A stretch of 64,000 nucleotides of DNA from Chryseobacterium sp. (GTDB lineage Bacteria; Bacteroidota; Bacteroidia; Flavobacteriales; Weeksellaceae). The translations under genes were made by a program, and so were the position numbers. Location: positions 186,001 through 250,000 of the forward strand of contig NZ_JAFAJM010000015.1 in NCBI RefSeq assembly GCF_019236175.1. The letters are read 5' to 3'. The notes below the pieces were generated by a model. The model was not told the DNA's origin, did no database searches, and was given only the letters and a program-made list of their open reading frames with translations. Positions 36,492-44,526 of the stretch are shown here, in pieces. Position 1 is the stretch's first letter. Each line of letters opens with the position of its first letter.

Positions 36492-37991
36492 TTAATTGAA
36501 TAATTCTACCTCCTCTCCTTTTCCTACCGGATATTCTTCTGTGAAACATCCGAAACAGTGATTGGAAGACCCTAAAATCTCTTTCAGGTTGTCAATACTT
36601 AAAAATTCTAAAGAATCAACACCTAAATAATTTTTAAGTTCTTCTGTAGACATATTGGCTGAGATCAGATCATCTTTTGAAGGAGTATCGATTCCCAGAT
36701 AACAAGGAGCAATAATAGGTGGAGAAACACTTCTGAAGTGGATTTCCTTCACTCCTGCATCTTTTAAGATTTTAACCAGTCTCTTTGATGTAGTTCCACG
36801 AACAATAGAATCATCAATAATCACTACCCTCTTATCTTTCATTTCAGAAATAATAGGGTTTAGTTTCAGATTAACGACTCTTTCTCTCATTTCCTGGGTA
36901 GGAACAATGAAACTCCTTCCTATATATCTGTTTTTGATCAGTACAGGACGGAAAGGTATTCCGGAAGCTTTCGAGAATCCAATAGCAGCCGGAACTCCGG
37001 AATCCGGAACCCCAATTACCAAATCAGCTTCTACCGGTGCCTGTTCCCAGATTTTCTCACCTGATTTTTCCCTGATTTCATATACATTAATATTTTCTAA
37101 CGTAGAGTCGGGTCTTGCGAAATAGATATATTCGAAAGAGCAGATTCTCTGCTTACCTTTTGCTTCATCCATCATATAAGAATGAAGTTTTCCGGGTTCG
37201 TTTTCATTGGTATAGATGATCTCTCCGGGAAGAATATCACGTACATACTGAGCACCTACAGCGTCCAAGGCCACAGACTCGGAAGCCACTACATATGATC
37301 TCTCATCAATAGCTCCCAAAACCAAAGGACGGATTCCGTTGAAATCTCTGAAGGCAAAGAATTTGTTTCTTGTCATTCCCACAACAGAATATGCTCCCTC
37401 AATCTTCTCCATTGTAGCTTTAATTGCTCCTCGAAGTCCCAAATCAAGGTTTTTCTGAATCAGTCTTAAAATAACTTCCGAATCGGAAGTTGCTCTGAAA
37501 ACCACACCTTCAGCTTCTAATTCAGCTTTTAGCTCTTTCGCATTGGTAAGGTTACCGTTGTGTGCTATAGAAAGTATAATCTGGTCATATTCGTTTTTCG
37601 CGAAAAATGGCTGAAAATTATATTTCTTCTTGTCTCCTGCAGTCGTATAACGGGTATGTCCGATTGCAGAATTTCCCATAAAAGTTTCAGGTTCCTGAAT
37701 ATCTTTATAAACGTCCAAAACCAATCCTTCATCTTTCATATTGGTAATTCTCCCTTCTTTTAAAACGGAAATACCACAAGCCTCCTGTCCTCTGTGCTGT
37801 AATGCAAAAAGGCCAAACTGTGAAAGAGAAAACGTATCCAGATCATTATCCGAATACAGTCCGAAAATCCCACACTCTTCATTAGGAGCATCCAGTCTTT
37901 CCTCTTCCTGAGTTCTGAAAAGATTTCTTCCGTAAGGCTGGTCTTTAAACTGTTTTAAATATTCACTTTTATGAATGTCTAAACTTTTCAT
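36492..37991 (-). CDS. purF: Amidophosphoribosyltransferase
   Basis: 499 aa enzyme of the first committed step of purine synthesis. It is a B. subtilis-like form with a propeptide of 39 residues: the N-terminal nucleophile is C40 in ECGIFGLYSD after cleavage. The PRPP loop is VIIDDSIVRGTTS. Cysteines for an Fe-S cluster occur in CSFEYIYF, IIAPCYLG and NHCFGCF. It is preceded by purC on the same strand (140 bases apart). Confidence 0.95.
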   Translation of the reverse strand: MKSLDIHKSEYLKQFKDQPYGRNLFRTQEEERLDAPNEECGIFGLYSDNDLDTFSLSQFGLFALQHRGQEACGISVLKEGRITNMKDEGLVLDVYKDIQEPETFMGNSAIGHTRYTTAGDKKKYNFQPFFAKNEYDQIILSIAHNGNLTNAKELKAELEAEGVVFRATSDSEVILRLIQKNLDLGLRGAIKATMEKIEGAYSVVGMTRNKFFAFRDFNGIRPLVLGAIDERSYVVASESVALDAVGAQYVRDILPGEIIYTNENEPGKLHSYMMDEAKGKQRICSFEYIYFARPDSTLENINVYEIREKSGEKIWEQAPVEADLVIGVPDSGVPAAIGFSKASGIPFRPVLIKNRYIGRSFIVPTQEMRERVVNLKLNPIISEMKDKRVVIIDDSIVRGTTSKRLVKILKDAGVKEIHFRSVSPPIIAPCYLGIDTPSKDDLISANMSTEELKNYLGVDSLEFLSIDNLKEILGSSNHCFGCFTEEYPVGKGEEVELFN

Positions 37992-38131
37992 TTTTTCTAA
38001 TTGTAGATCTTAGAAGTCAGATTTCAGATTTCAGACTAAAAACCAACTTCAAATTTTAATTTTTGTTTTAAACTAACAAAGTATTTTTCAGTGCTAATAT
38101 CTAAAAAAATCTGATATCCAGCATCTGAATC

Positions 38132-38854
38132 TTATTTTCCAAGTAAGTTTTTAAGACGGTTATAGATTTCAACATAAGCCTCAGTTACTTCTCCTAAGTC
38201 TCTTCTGAATCTGTCTTTGTCTAATTTCTTCATGGTATCTTTATCCCAAAGTCTGCATGTATCAGGAGAAATTTCGTCAGCTAAGATAATCTCACCATCT
38301 GAAGTTTTACCTAATTCAATTTTGAAATCTACCAGGATAATGTTGATTTTGTCAAACAGATCGATAAGGATTTCGTTGATATCTGAAGTCAGTTCGTACA
38401 TTTCGTCAAGCTCTTCGTAAGTAGCTGCTCCTAAGAAAACGGCATGGTGATCGTTGATAAGCGGATCTCCCAATTCGTCTTTTTTGTAGCAGATATCAAA
38501 AATAGTTACCGGAGACTTGATTCCTTCTTCCACACCCAGTCTTTGTGCCATACTTCCCGCAGAATAGTTTCTTACCACCATTTCCAAAGGAATGATAGAT
38601 ACTTTTCTTACCAACTGTTCTCTTTCATCCAGTTGTTTAATGAAATGAGTTTTGATTCCTTTTTCATTCAAATATTCAAAGATAAGAGTAGTGATGGCGT
38701 TGTTCATCTCTCCTTTCAGGTCAACCTGACCTTTCTTTTGAGCATTAAATGCTGTAGCATCGTCTTTGAAACGTACTACCACTTCATCAGGATTATCGGT
38801 TGCAAATACTTGTTTCGCTTTACCCTCGTACAACATTTCTTTCTTTTGACTCAT
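38132..38854 (-). CDS. purC: Phosphoribosylaminoimidazole-succinocarboxamide synthase
   Basis: 240 aa SAICAR synthetase of purine synthesis. Starts [12 protein letters not shown] (ATP-binding loop) and has [10 protein letters not shown] and the signature [20 protein letters not shown] [14 protein letters not shown]. Length is normal. It lies between DUF3307 (37 bases upstream) and purF. Confidence 0.95.
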   Translation of the reverse strand: MSQKKEMLYEGKAKQVFATDNPDEVVVRFKDDATAFNAQKKGQVDLKGEMNNAITTLIFEYLNEKGIKTHFIKQLDEREQLVRKVSIIPLEMVVRNYSAGSMAQRLGVEEGIKSPVTIFDICYKKDELGDPLINDHHAVFLGAATYEELDEMYELTSDINEILIDLFDKINIILVDFKIELGKTSDGEIILADEISPDTCRLWDKDTMKKLDKDRFRRDLGEVTEAYVEIYNRLKNLLGK

Positions 38855-38891
38855 AATTTTTACTTTCTAAATTGTAGTTAGATTTATTGAT

Positions 38892-39587
38892 TTACTTTAT
38901 TATTATTCCTGTTAAGACAGCCAGTCCAAAACTCAGCAGTGTACCAATTAATACATATTCTGTAAGTTTTCTCTGTTTTGCCTGTGCAAGGTCGCTGAAT
39001 CTGAAAACAGATTTGGCAGCTACCATGAAACCTACGCCTTCCCAATGATTCACCATAATAAAAGTGAAAACCAGCAGGCGTTCTAAAATTCCGATATATT
39101 TTCCCGCACTCGTTAAAGATTCGGTTTGGATATTGTTTGGGCCATCAGGAGCAGGGGTCCATGATGACAATAAGATCTTGATAAAAATAGAGGCAGGAGT
39201 CGTAAGGAGCAATGCTGCCATTATAATCTTTAGAAACTCCTGATTTTTTAAAAAACTGAAATTAAATTCTCCGAAATAAAAAGAAATCCCCAGAATGACC
39301 AAAACATGTAATAGCTGATCAATAAAAAACCATCTTTTCTTTGTTTTAACATTCTGAAAACGAAGTTTAGCGGCATCAATCATATAATGAGAAACACCCA
39401 CTAAAGCCGCCACCCACCAAAGCGCTGCATCCCAAAGGAAAACAAAGCTTAATACCGTGTGAATCAGAATATGAAAGTATAAAAACTTACTTTTCAGTTT
39501 ATGGTTTTCCTTATCTGCAACCCAAGAGTCTGGCTGAAGAACAAAATCTCCGAGTAGATGTGCCAATATGAGTTTGATAAAGATCAT
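38892..39587 (-). CDS. DUF3307 membrane protein
   Basis: 231 aa with about six hydrophobic segments. The first reads FIKLILAHLLGDFVLQPD, the DUF3307 hallmark, with D12 and D18-type acidic residues in the membrane-proximal turn. The ATG at 39587 begins one base after the satD stop, so the two are surely co-transcribed. Function unknown; its regular pairing with SatD suggests a joint role. Confidence 0.85.
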   Translation of the reverse strand: MIFIKLILAHLLGDFVLQPDSWVADKENHKLKSKFLYFHILIHTVLSFVFLWDAALWWVAALVGVSHYMIDAAKLRFQNVKTKKRWFFIDQLLHVLVILGISFYFGEFNFSFLKNQEFLKIIMAALLLTTPASIFIKILLSSWTPAPDGPNNIQTESLTSAGKYIGILERLLVFTFIMVNHWEGVGFMVAAKSVFRFSDLAQAKQRKLTEYVLIGTLLSFGLAVLTGIIIK

Positions 39588-39588
39588 G

Positions 39589-40194
39589 CTATAGTTCTGA
39601 GATTTTCTTTCTAAAATATTGGTTGGTTTCCACGATGAGCTCATAGTTGGCTCGTTTCAGTCTCTGGCTTACCGAAGACTGTGAAATAGCAAATTTCCTG
39701 GCAAGATCTTCCTGAGTGATATCCTGATTCATAATCATTTCATGAATGATTTCCGAGGTAGCCATGGTCCAGTTATCAAAATCTTTTGAAGACCATTTTA
39801 AAAGGATATTAAGATCTCTGTCAACAGAATCGTTGGAAGTTTTTATCGCCACAGTATGGCCGTCATTTTTCAGATCATTAAGTAATCTTCCGGAATATAC
39901 ATAAGCCGTACCATTGGATTCCGTGATTTTTTCAGAAGAAAAACTTTCCTCACCAATTCCAATAGCCATTCTTACATCTAAATTTTCCTGACTTTTAATA
40001 AGAGATTTGATAGCTATAAAATGCCAGAAAACATCATCAATTCTACACTTGAATTGAAATTCGTCTCCTCTGTAGATTTCCCATGTCTGAGGACTGATCC
40101 CCCAGTTATCGAGAAGATTTTTAAGCCTGGTAATCCAGACTTCCGTGTCCGCATGCTGTGAATTTATAATATCACCGGTAATGACCGCTATCAT
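39589..40194 (-). CDS. SatD family protein (cyclase-like domain plus HTH)
   Basis: 201 aa. MIAVITGDIINSQ at the N-terminus, IYRGDEFQFKC at 40-50 and VRMAIGIGE near 75-82 look like the metal-Asp, GGDEF/GDef and RIGIG-type strands of class III cyclases and GGDEF enzymes. The C-terminal 40 residues are a helix-turn-helix (TQEDLARKFAISQSSVSQRLK). Whether it makes a nucleotide is unknown. Paired with DUF3307 and upstream of the purine genes. Confidence 0.8.
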   Translation of the reverse strand: MIAVITGDIINSQHADTEVWITRLKNLLDNWGISPQTWEIYRGDEFQFKCRIDDVFWHFIAIKSLIKSQENLDVRMAIGIGEESFSSEKITESNGTAYVYSGRLLNDLKNDGHTVAIKTSNDSVDRDLNILLKWSSKDFDNWTMATSEIIHEMIMNQDITQEDLARKFAISQSSVSQRLKRANYELIVETNQYFRKKISEL

Positions 40195-40596
40195 CCTGCA
40201 AATATAAGCATAATTACTTATAAATAAAAAATATAAGCAGAAACCCTTATAGATAATGATTATTAGTCAATCTGCTTATATCGATGATGTCCTAAATATG
40301 AGGTTTTTAAGGCTTTGATCAGGAAATAAATACCAATTTTCCTGACCTGCTTTCACTCCACTTTTCTTTTTTTTTATCATCAGAAGCTGTTTCCCGCTAT
40401 CCGCTCATACTCCTCGTCTCCATCCCGAAATCCGGGCTTACTGCGGGGTAACCGCTCCTATCGGGGCTAAGAAAAAATCAGAGTAGAGACAAACAACACA
40501 GCCATGATGATCCTCCGGGATCTCTTATCATAAATAAACGAGACAGATTTTAAAAACCTGCCTCGCTTAGTCGATATCAATATTATTTTTTTCTTT
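40195..40596. other. Intergenic region with repeat and hairpin
   Basis: 402 bases between satD and the nuclease gene. Holds the GC-richer repeat at 40386-40472 and an imperfect hairpin near 40535-40568 that may terminate transcripts from the right. No ORF. Confidence 0.5.
40386..40472. repeat. Dispersed intergenic repeat (CCGCTATCCGCT...CCGCTCCTATCGGGGCTA)
   Basis: GC-rich stretch in AT-rich surroundings, with CCCGCTATCCGCTC and ACCGCTCCTATCGGGGCTAAG. I recall very similar pieces between genes in Chryseobacterium and relatives; this is memory, not a search. Mechanism unknown. Confidence 0.45.
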
Positions 40597-42474
40597 CTAT
40601 TTTTTAATAAACTGATGTACTTTCCCATCAAGCTTTAAGAAGTAAGATCCGGCCGGAAGGCTCTGTACGGAAATACTTTTCTTATTTCTGAACGGATCCT
40701 TTTCAGTATAGATCACTCTTCCTGAAAAGTCAATAATCTGCACCGTCCCTATTTTCTCTGTTGCTCCGTTTACATACAGATTGTCATTAACCGGATTCGG
40801 ATAAATTTTAAATTCTTTAGACGAGGTAATCAGTTCACCCGTTGACAAAGTCCCGCCTAAATTTTGACAATAATTGGCAGGGTAAGAATCCCACTCGCTG
40901 ATATTGAATGTGCTGGCCGGCTGATTTACCGCAGGTTTTCTGTACAATGAAACATTTCCTAAAGCAGAAGTATTACTTTGGTTTCTTACACCAATAGCAT
41001 CCACTGTACTGTTTTTGTATCTCAGTTCCAGATACTGACTCCCTGTAAATGTCATTTGCGGAGCCGCTGTTACAAATTTCGCCTGATCATTGGTGTAACA
41101 TGAGAAACTGGCCGCTGGATTTAAAATGACAAATGACTCATTATTCTGTACAATTCCATCCAACTCATAAGGAGCCGGGAAATAATAAGTACCCCCACTA
41201 CCCGGATATTGTATAGAGAGCCTGTAATCACTCAGCTTGACCGGATGGCCGGTTTTATTCGTTACTTCAATTCCTTTATTATTAGATGACCCCTTTAAAT
41301 ATTTTGAAACATACAGATCTTTAGCATATACATCAGAAGCCAGCGTTGTTACGGCAACAGTATTGCTCTCCGGCGAATATAAATATCCGTTATCATAAGC
41401 CTTTACTGTAAAATTGTAAGAAGTTGAAGGCGTAAGATGATCAATACTTATGGAAGTATTTTTTGTTGTCCCCACCAAGGTTCCGTTCTGATAAATCTGA
41501 TAGCCGATAACATCTGTATCAGATCCGGGAGTCCAGCTTAAAGTAGTAAAATAAGCACTATTCTGAACAGACATAAGGTTTGAAGGCGCCTGAGGAGCTA
41601 TAGCATCCGGAGCCTGCCCCCAGATGGCATTCACCCATGAAGGATTATCAATAAACGGGTTTCTGTTTTTCTGGATACCATATACCGTATTGTTCCTGTC
41701 AATCTCACGTTGAGAAACAGGGTCCTGCTGATGCCACTGTAGAAGCATCGCAATATAAGCCGGTTCAAATGCCCTCTCTTCAGTACCATCCAGAGGATTA
41801 GTATCCGATGCGGGATTTGCACTATTATTAAAATTGAATGTTCCTAATTTCCCTTCATATCTGACAGCAAAATAGAGTAAACTCCTGGCCACATCCCCTT
41901 TAAACTCATTTATAGGTTCATACACCCTTCCTGTGTACACCCATCCCGGAATAGCACTTTTGCCAATCTTGGAGGTATTGGTAAAGGTATAATACACATT
42001 GGACGCGGTGGTAGTGGAAATACCATAAGGATAATTACTTCTCAGCTGATTAATTTTTGCATCCGTAGGAATGACATAAAACAAATCAGAATACATCGGA
42101 TAGTTGCTGTAAAAAGTACTTTGCGGCATCATATGCTCTCTGTTCCAGCCGTCCCCTTCCGCTGATGCACTTCCGATCATCTGAGTGCTGTCGTATTCAT
42201 ATGCATCCGGCCCAGTAGGAATTTCAGAATAAATATCCAGCAGAAGCGTCGTATTAGAAGCATCATGATCATAGTAAACATCAAGATCGGTCTGGTTATA
42301 AAGATTCTGAAGGTCACTATAATTCCAGTTGATATTTTTTTCAGCAATAATATCATGGAGTTTCGATTTCAGTGCATAACCTGTCAATCCTGCAGTTCCG
42401 CTATAATATCCGGCAGGAGCCTGAGCAGAAATATAAGAGGATATCAAAATAATAGGAAGTAGAATTTTTTTCAT
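40597..42474 (-). CDS. Secreted endonuclease I-type nuclease with FN3 and T9SS sorting domain
   Basis: 625 aa. Signal peptide (1-17), endonuclease I domain at 30-285 with catalytic H114 in GWNREHMMPQSTF, fibronectin type III repeat near 300-385, a lamin-tail-like module (KGIEVTNKTGHPVKLSDYRL) near 405-530, and a C-terminal T9SS type A domain (IYPNPVNDNLYVNG; SLPAGSYFLKL). Secreted via T9SS; likely degrades extracellular DNA or RNA for nutrients or biofilm control. Confidence 0.93.
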   Translation of the reverse strand: MKKILLPIILISSYISAQAPAGYYSGTAGLTGYALKSKLHDIIAEKNINWNYSDLQNLYNQTDLDVYYDHDASNTTLLLDIYSEIPTGPDAYEYDSTQMIGSASAEGDGWNREHMMPQSTFYSNYPMYSDLFYVIPTDAKINQLRSNYPYGISTTTASNVYYTFTNTSKIGKSAIPGWVYTGRVYEPINEFKGDVARSLLYFAVRYEGKLGTFNFNNSANPASDTNPLDGTEERAFEPAYIAMLLQWHQQDPVSQREIDRNNTVYGIQKNRNPFIDNPSWVNAIWGQAPDAIAPQAPSNLMSVQNSAYFTTLSWTPGSDTDVIGYQIYQNGTLVGTTKNTSISIDHLTPSTSYNFTVKAYDNGYLYSPESNTVAVTTLASDVYAKDLYVSKYLKGSSNNKGIEVTNKTGHPVKLSDYRLSIQYPGSGGTYYFPAPYELDGIVQNNESFVILNPAASFSCYTNDQAKFVTAAPQMTFTGSQYLELRYKNSTVDAIGVRNQSNTSALGNVSLYRKPAVNQPASTFNISEWDSYPANYCQNLGGTLSTGELITSSKEFKIYPNPVNDNLYVNGATEKIGTVQIIDFSGRVIYTEKDPFRNKKSISVQSLPAGSYFLKLDGKVHQFIKK

Positions 42475-42617
42475 ACCTTAAAAATTGGGCGACTAAAATA
42501 GTAAAATAAAACACTTAATATTTAGAATATTTTATTACGAAAACGTTAATTTTAATAATATAAAAAATTGAAATCTAATACAGTTGCCGCCAAAACACTA
42601 TGGCTAAAATAATTTTT

Positions 42618-42646
42618 TTGGCTTTCCGTCAATTTAATTATCTTTG
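42618..42646 (+). promoter_or_regulatory. Consensus Bacteroidota promoter of the acyl-CoA dehydrogenase gene
   Basis: TTG (42618-42620), 18-base spacer, TATCTTTG (42639-42646). The predicted start of transcription near 42653 leaves about 13 bases before the ATG at 42666 and rules out the longer ORF from 42600. Confidence 0.75.
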
Positions 42647-42665
42647 GGAACTAACTATTATCTAT

Positions 42666-43805
42666 ATGAATACAGAGACTATTGACAACATCAAAATGAT
42701 AGCGGAGACAGCTAGAGAATTTGCAGAAAAGAATATCCGACCGAATATTATGGAGTGGGATGAAAGCCAGACTTTTCCAAAAGATCTTTTCCACCAGCTA
42801 GGTGAGATGGGATTTATGGGAATTGTCGTTCCTGAACAATACGGCGGTTCCGGCTTAGGATATCATGAATATGTTGCCATTCTGGACGAAATCTCTCAGG
42901 TAGATCCTTCTATTGGTCTTTCTGTAGCAGCACACAACTCTCTTTGTACCAACCATATTTATGAATTTGGAAATGAAGAACAGAGACATAAATGGCTTCC
43001 TCAGCTAGCTTCCGGAAAAGTAATCGGAGCGTGGGGATTAACAGAACATAATACAGGGTCCGATTCAGGAGGCATGTCCACCACTGCTGTAAAAGATGGT
43101 GATGAGTGGATCATCAACGGAGCTAAGAACTTTATTACCCATGCTATTTCCGGAGATATCGCTGTTGTAATGACAAGAACTGGTGAAAAAGGAGCCAAAA
43201 ACAACTCTACGGCTTTTGTTTTAGAAAAAGGAATGCCCGGTTTCACTTCAGGAAAAAAAGAAAATAAATTAGGAATGCGTGCTTCAGAAACGGCAGAATT
43301 GATTTTTGACAATGTGCGTGTACCAGATTCTCACCGATTAGGAGAAGTTGGAGAAGGTTTCAAACAAGCCATGAAAGTATTGGATGGAGGTAGAATTTCA
43401 ATTGCCGCATTAAGTTTAGGTACTGCAAGAGGCGCTTATAAAGCTGCTCTAAAATATGCTAAAGAAAGACATCAGTTTGGAAAAGCAATTGCAGAATTCC
43501 AGGCAATCAACTTCATGCTTGCTGATATGGCTACAGAAATTGATGCTGCTGAACTTTTGATCCAAAAAGCTTCTACTTTGAAAAATGCTAAGCAAAAAAT
43601 GACAAAAGAAGGAGCAATGGCTAAATTATATGCTTCTGAAGCCTGTGTAAGAATTGCTAATAATGCAGTTCAGATTTTCGGAGGATATGGATATACAAAA
43701 GACTTCCCTGCTGAAAAATATTATAGAGATTCTAAACTTTGTACTATTGGTGAAGGTACTTCTGAAATCCAGAGACTGGTAATCGGAAGAGATATTACAA
43801 AATAA
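42666..43805 (+). CDS. Acyl-CoA dehydrogenase
   Basis: 379 aa FAD enzyme of fatty or branched-chain acid oxidation. Typical signatures WGLTEHNTGSDSGG and the catalytic glutamate in CTIGEGTSEIQRLVI. YGGYGYTKDFPAEKYYRD is the flavin-tail region. Size and the glutamate position match short/branched-chain members, but chain length cannot be told. Followed by a DinB gene (18 bases), probably the same mRNA. Confidence 0.94.
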   Translation: MNTETIDNIKMIAETAREFAEKNIRPNIMEWDESQTFPKDLFHQLGEMGFMGIVVPEQYGGSGLGYHEYVAILDEISQVDPSIGLSVAAHNSLCTNHIYEFGNEEQRHKWLPQLASGKVIGAWGLTEHNTGSDSGGMSTTAVKDGDEWIINGAKNFITHAISGDIAVVMTRTGEKGAKNNSTAFVLEKGMPGFTSGKKENKLGMRASETAELIFDNVRVPDSHRLGEVGEGFKQAMKVLDGGRISIAALSLGTARGAYKAALKYAKERHQFGKAIAEFQAINFMLADMATEIDAAELLIQKASTLKNAKQKMTKEGAMAKLYASEACVRIANNAVQIFGGYGYTKDFPAEKYYRDSKLCTIGEGTSEIQRLVIGRDITK

Positions 43806-43823
43806 CTTTAACCTTACATACAA

Positions 43824-44321
43824 ATGATTAAACAGGCACTTTTAGGTGAATTTCTGCATGAAGCAGAAAACACACGGAAAATTCTACAAGCAATTCCTGA
43901 CAGCGCCTTAGACTGGAAACCGTCCGAAAAAAACTGGACAACAGGCCAGCTAGCCTCTCATATTGCAGAAGTTTACAACTGGTACGAACCCACTTTCAAT
44001 CAGGATATTTTTGATATGGGCAAGTATGAGTATGATAAAGGGGATATTTCAAAAGCCGAAAATATTCTCGCAAAATTTGAAGAAAATGCAGCCAAAGCAC
44101 AAAAAGTGCTGGAAGAGTCTGATGAAAGCCGTTATTTCAATGAATGGAAAATGGAAATGAATGGAAATGTTCTTTTTCCTCCCTCTCCGAAAATTCAGGT
44201 AGTCAGAGGATTTTTGTGTAATCATTTGTACCATCACAGAGGTGAGCTTGTTGTTTATTTAAGATCAACAGGAAATAAGGTTCCCGGACTTTATGGCCCT
44301 ACTGCGGATGATAAAATGTAA
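43824..44321 (+). CDS. DinB family protein
   Basis: 165 aa four-helix metal-binding fold. LASHIAEVYNW provides the first His and CNHLYHHRGELVVYLR the second pair. Different from the YfiT and DUF1569 proteins at 24 kb. Probably a thiol- or metal-dependent enzyme of unknown substrate. It follows the acyl-CoA dehydrogenase gene and precedes a strong terminator. Confidence 0.88.
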   Translation: MIKQALLGEFLHEAENTRKILQAIPDSALDWKPSEKNWTTGQLASHIAEVYNWYEPTFNQDIFDMGKYEYDKGDISKAENILAKFEENAAKAQKVLEESDESRYFNEWKMEMNGNVLFPPSPKIQVVRGFLCNHLYHHRGELVVYLRSTGNKVPGLYGPTADDKM

Positions 44322-44349
44322 CTAGAAATTAATTTATTTTATAAATTGG

Positions 44350-44390
44350 AAATGACATACGCCTTCATGTATGTCATTTTTCTTTTTAAT
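44350..44390 (+). terminator. Rho-independent terminator
   Basis: 11-bp stem AAATGACATAC / GTATGTCATTT, loop GCCTTCAT, then TTCTTTTT. Confidence 0.9.
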
Positions 44391-44464
44391 ACTAATAGTT
44401 TCAAACATATTCAATGTATTGCATAATATTTTAAACAAATAGTCTAAAATATTCTTAAAAATTT

Positions 44465-44497
44465 TTGTTTTTCGTAATATATTTTTTGTTAGCTTTG
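44465..44497 (+). promoter_or_regulatory. Likely promoter of the metallopeptidase gene
   Basis: TTG (44465-44467), 22-base spacer, TAGCTTTG (44490-44497). The spacer is at the long end. ATG is 29 bases after the -7 element. Confidence 0.45.
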
Positions 44498-44526
44498 ATA
44501 TTCCACAATCAAACATATATATTAAT

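Noticed and set aside
42600..42665. 22-codon N-terminal extension of the acyl-CoA dehydrogenase frame
   Set aside because: Covers the promoter TTG-N18-TATCTTTG; the start at 42666 fits the family.
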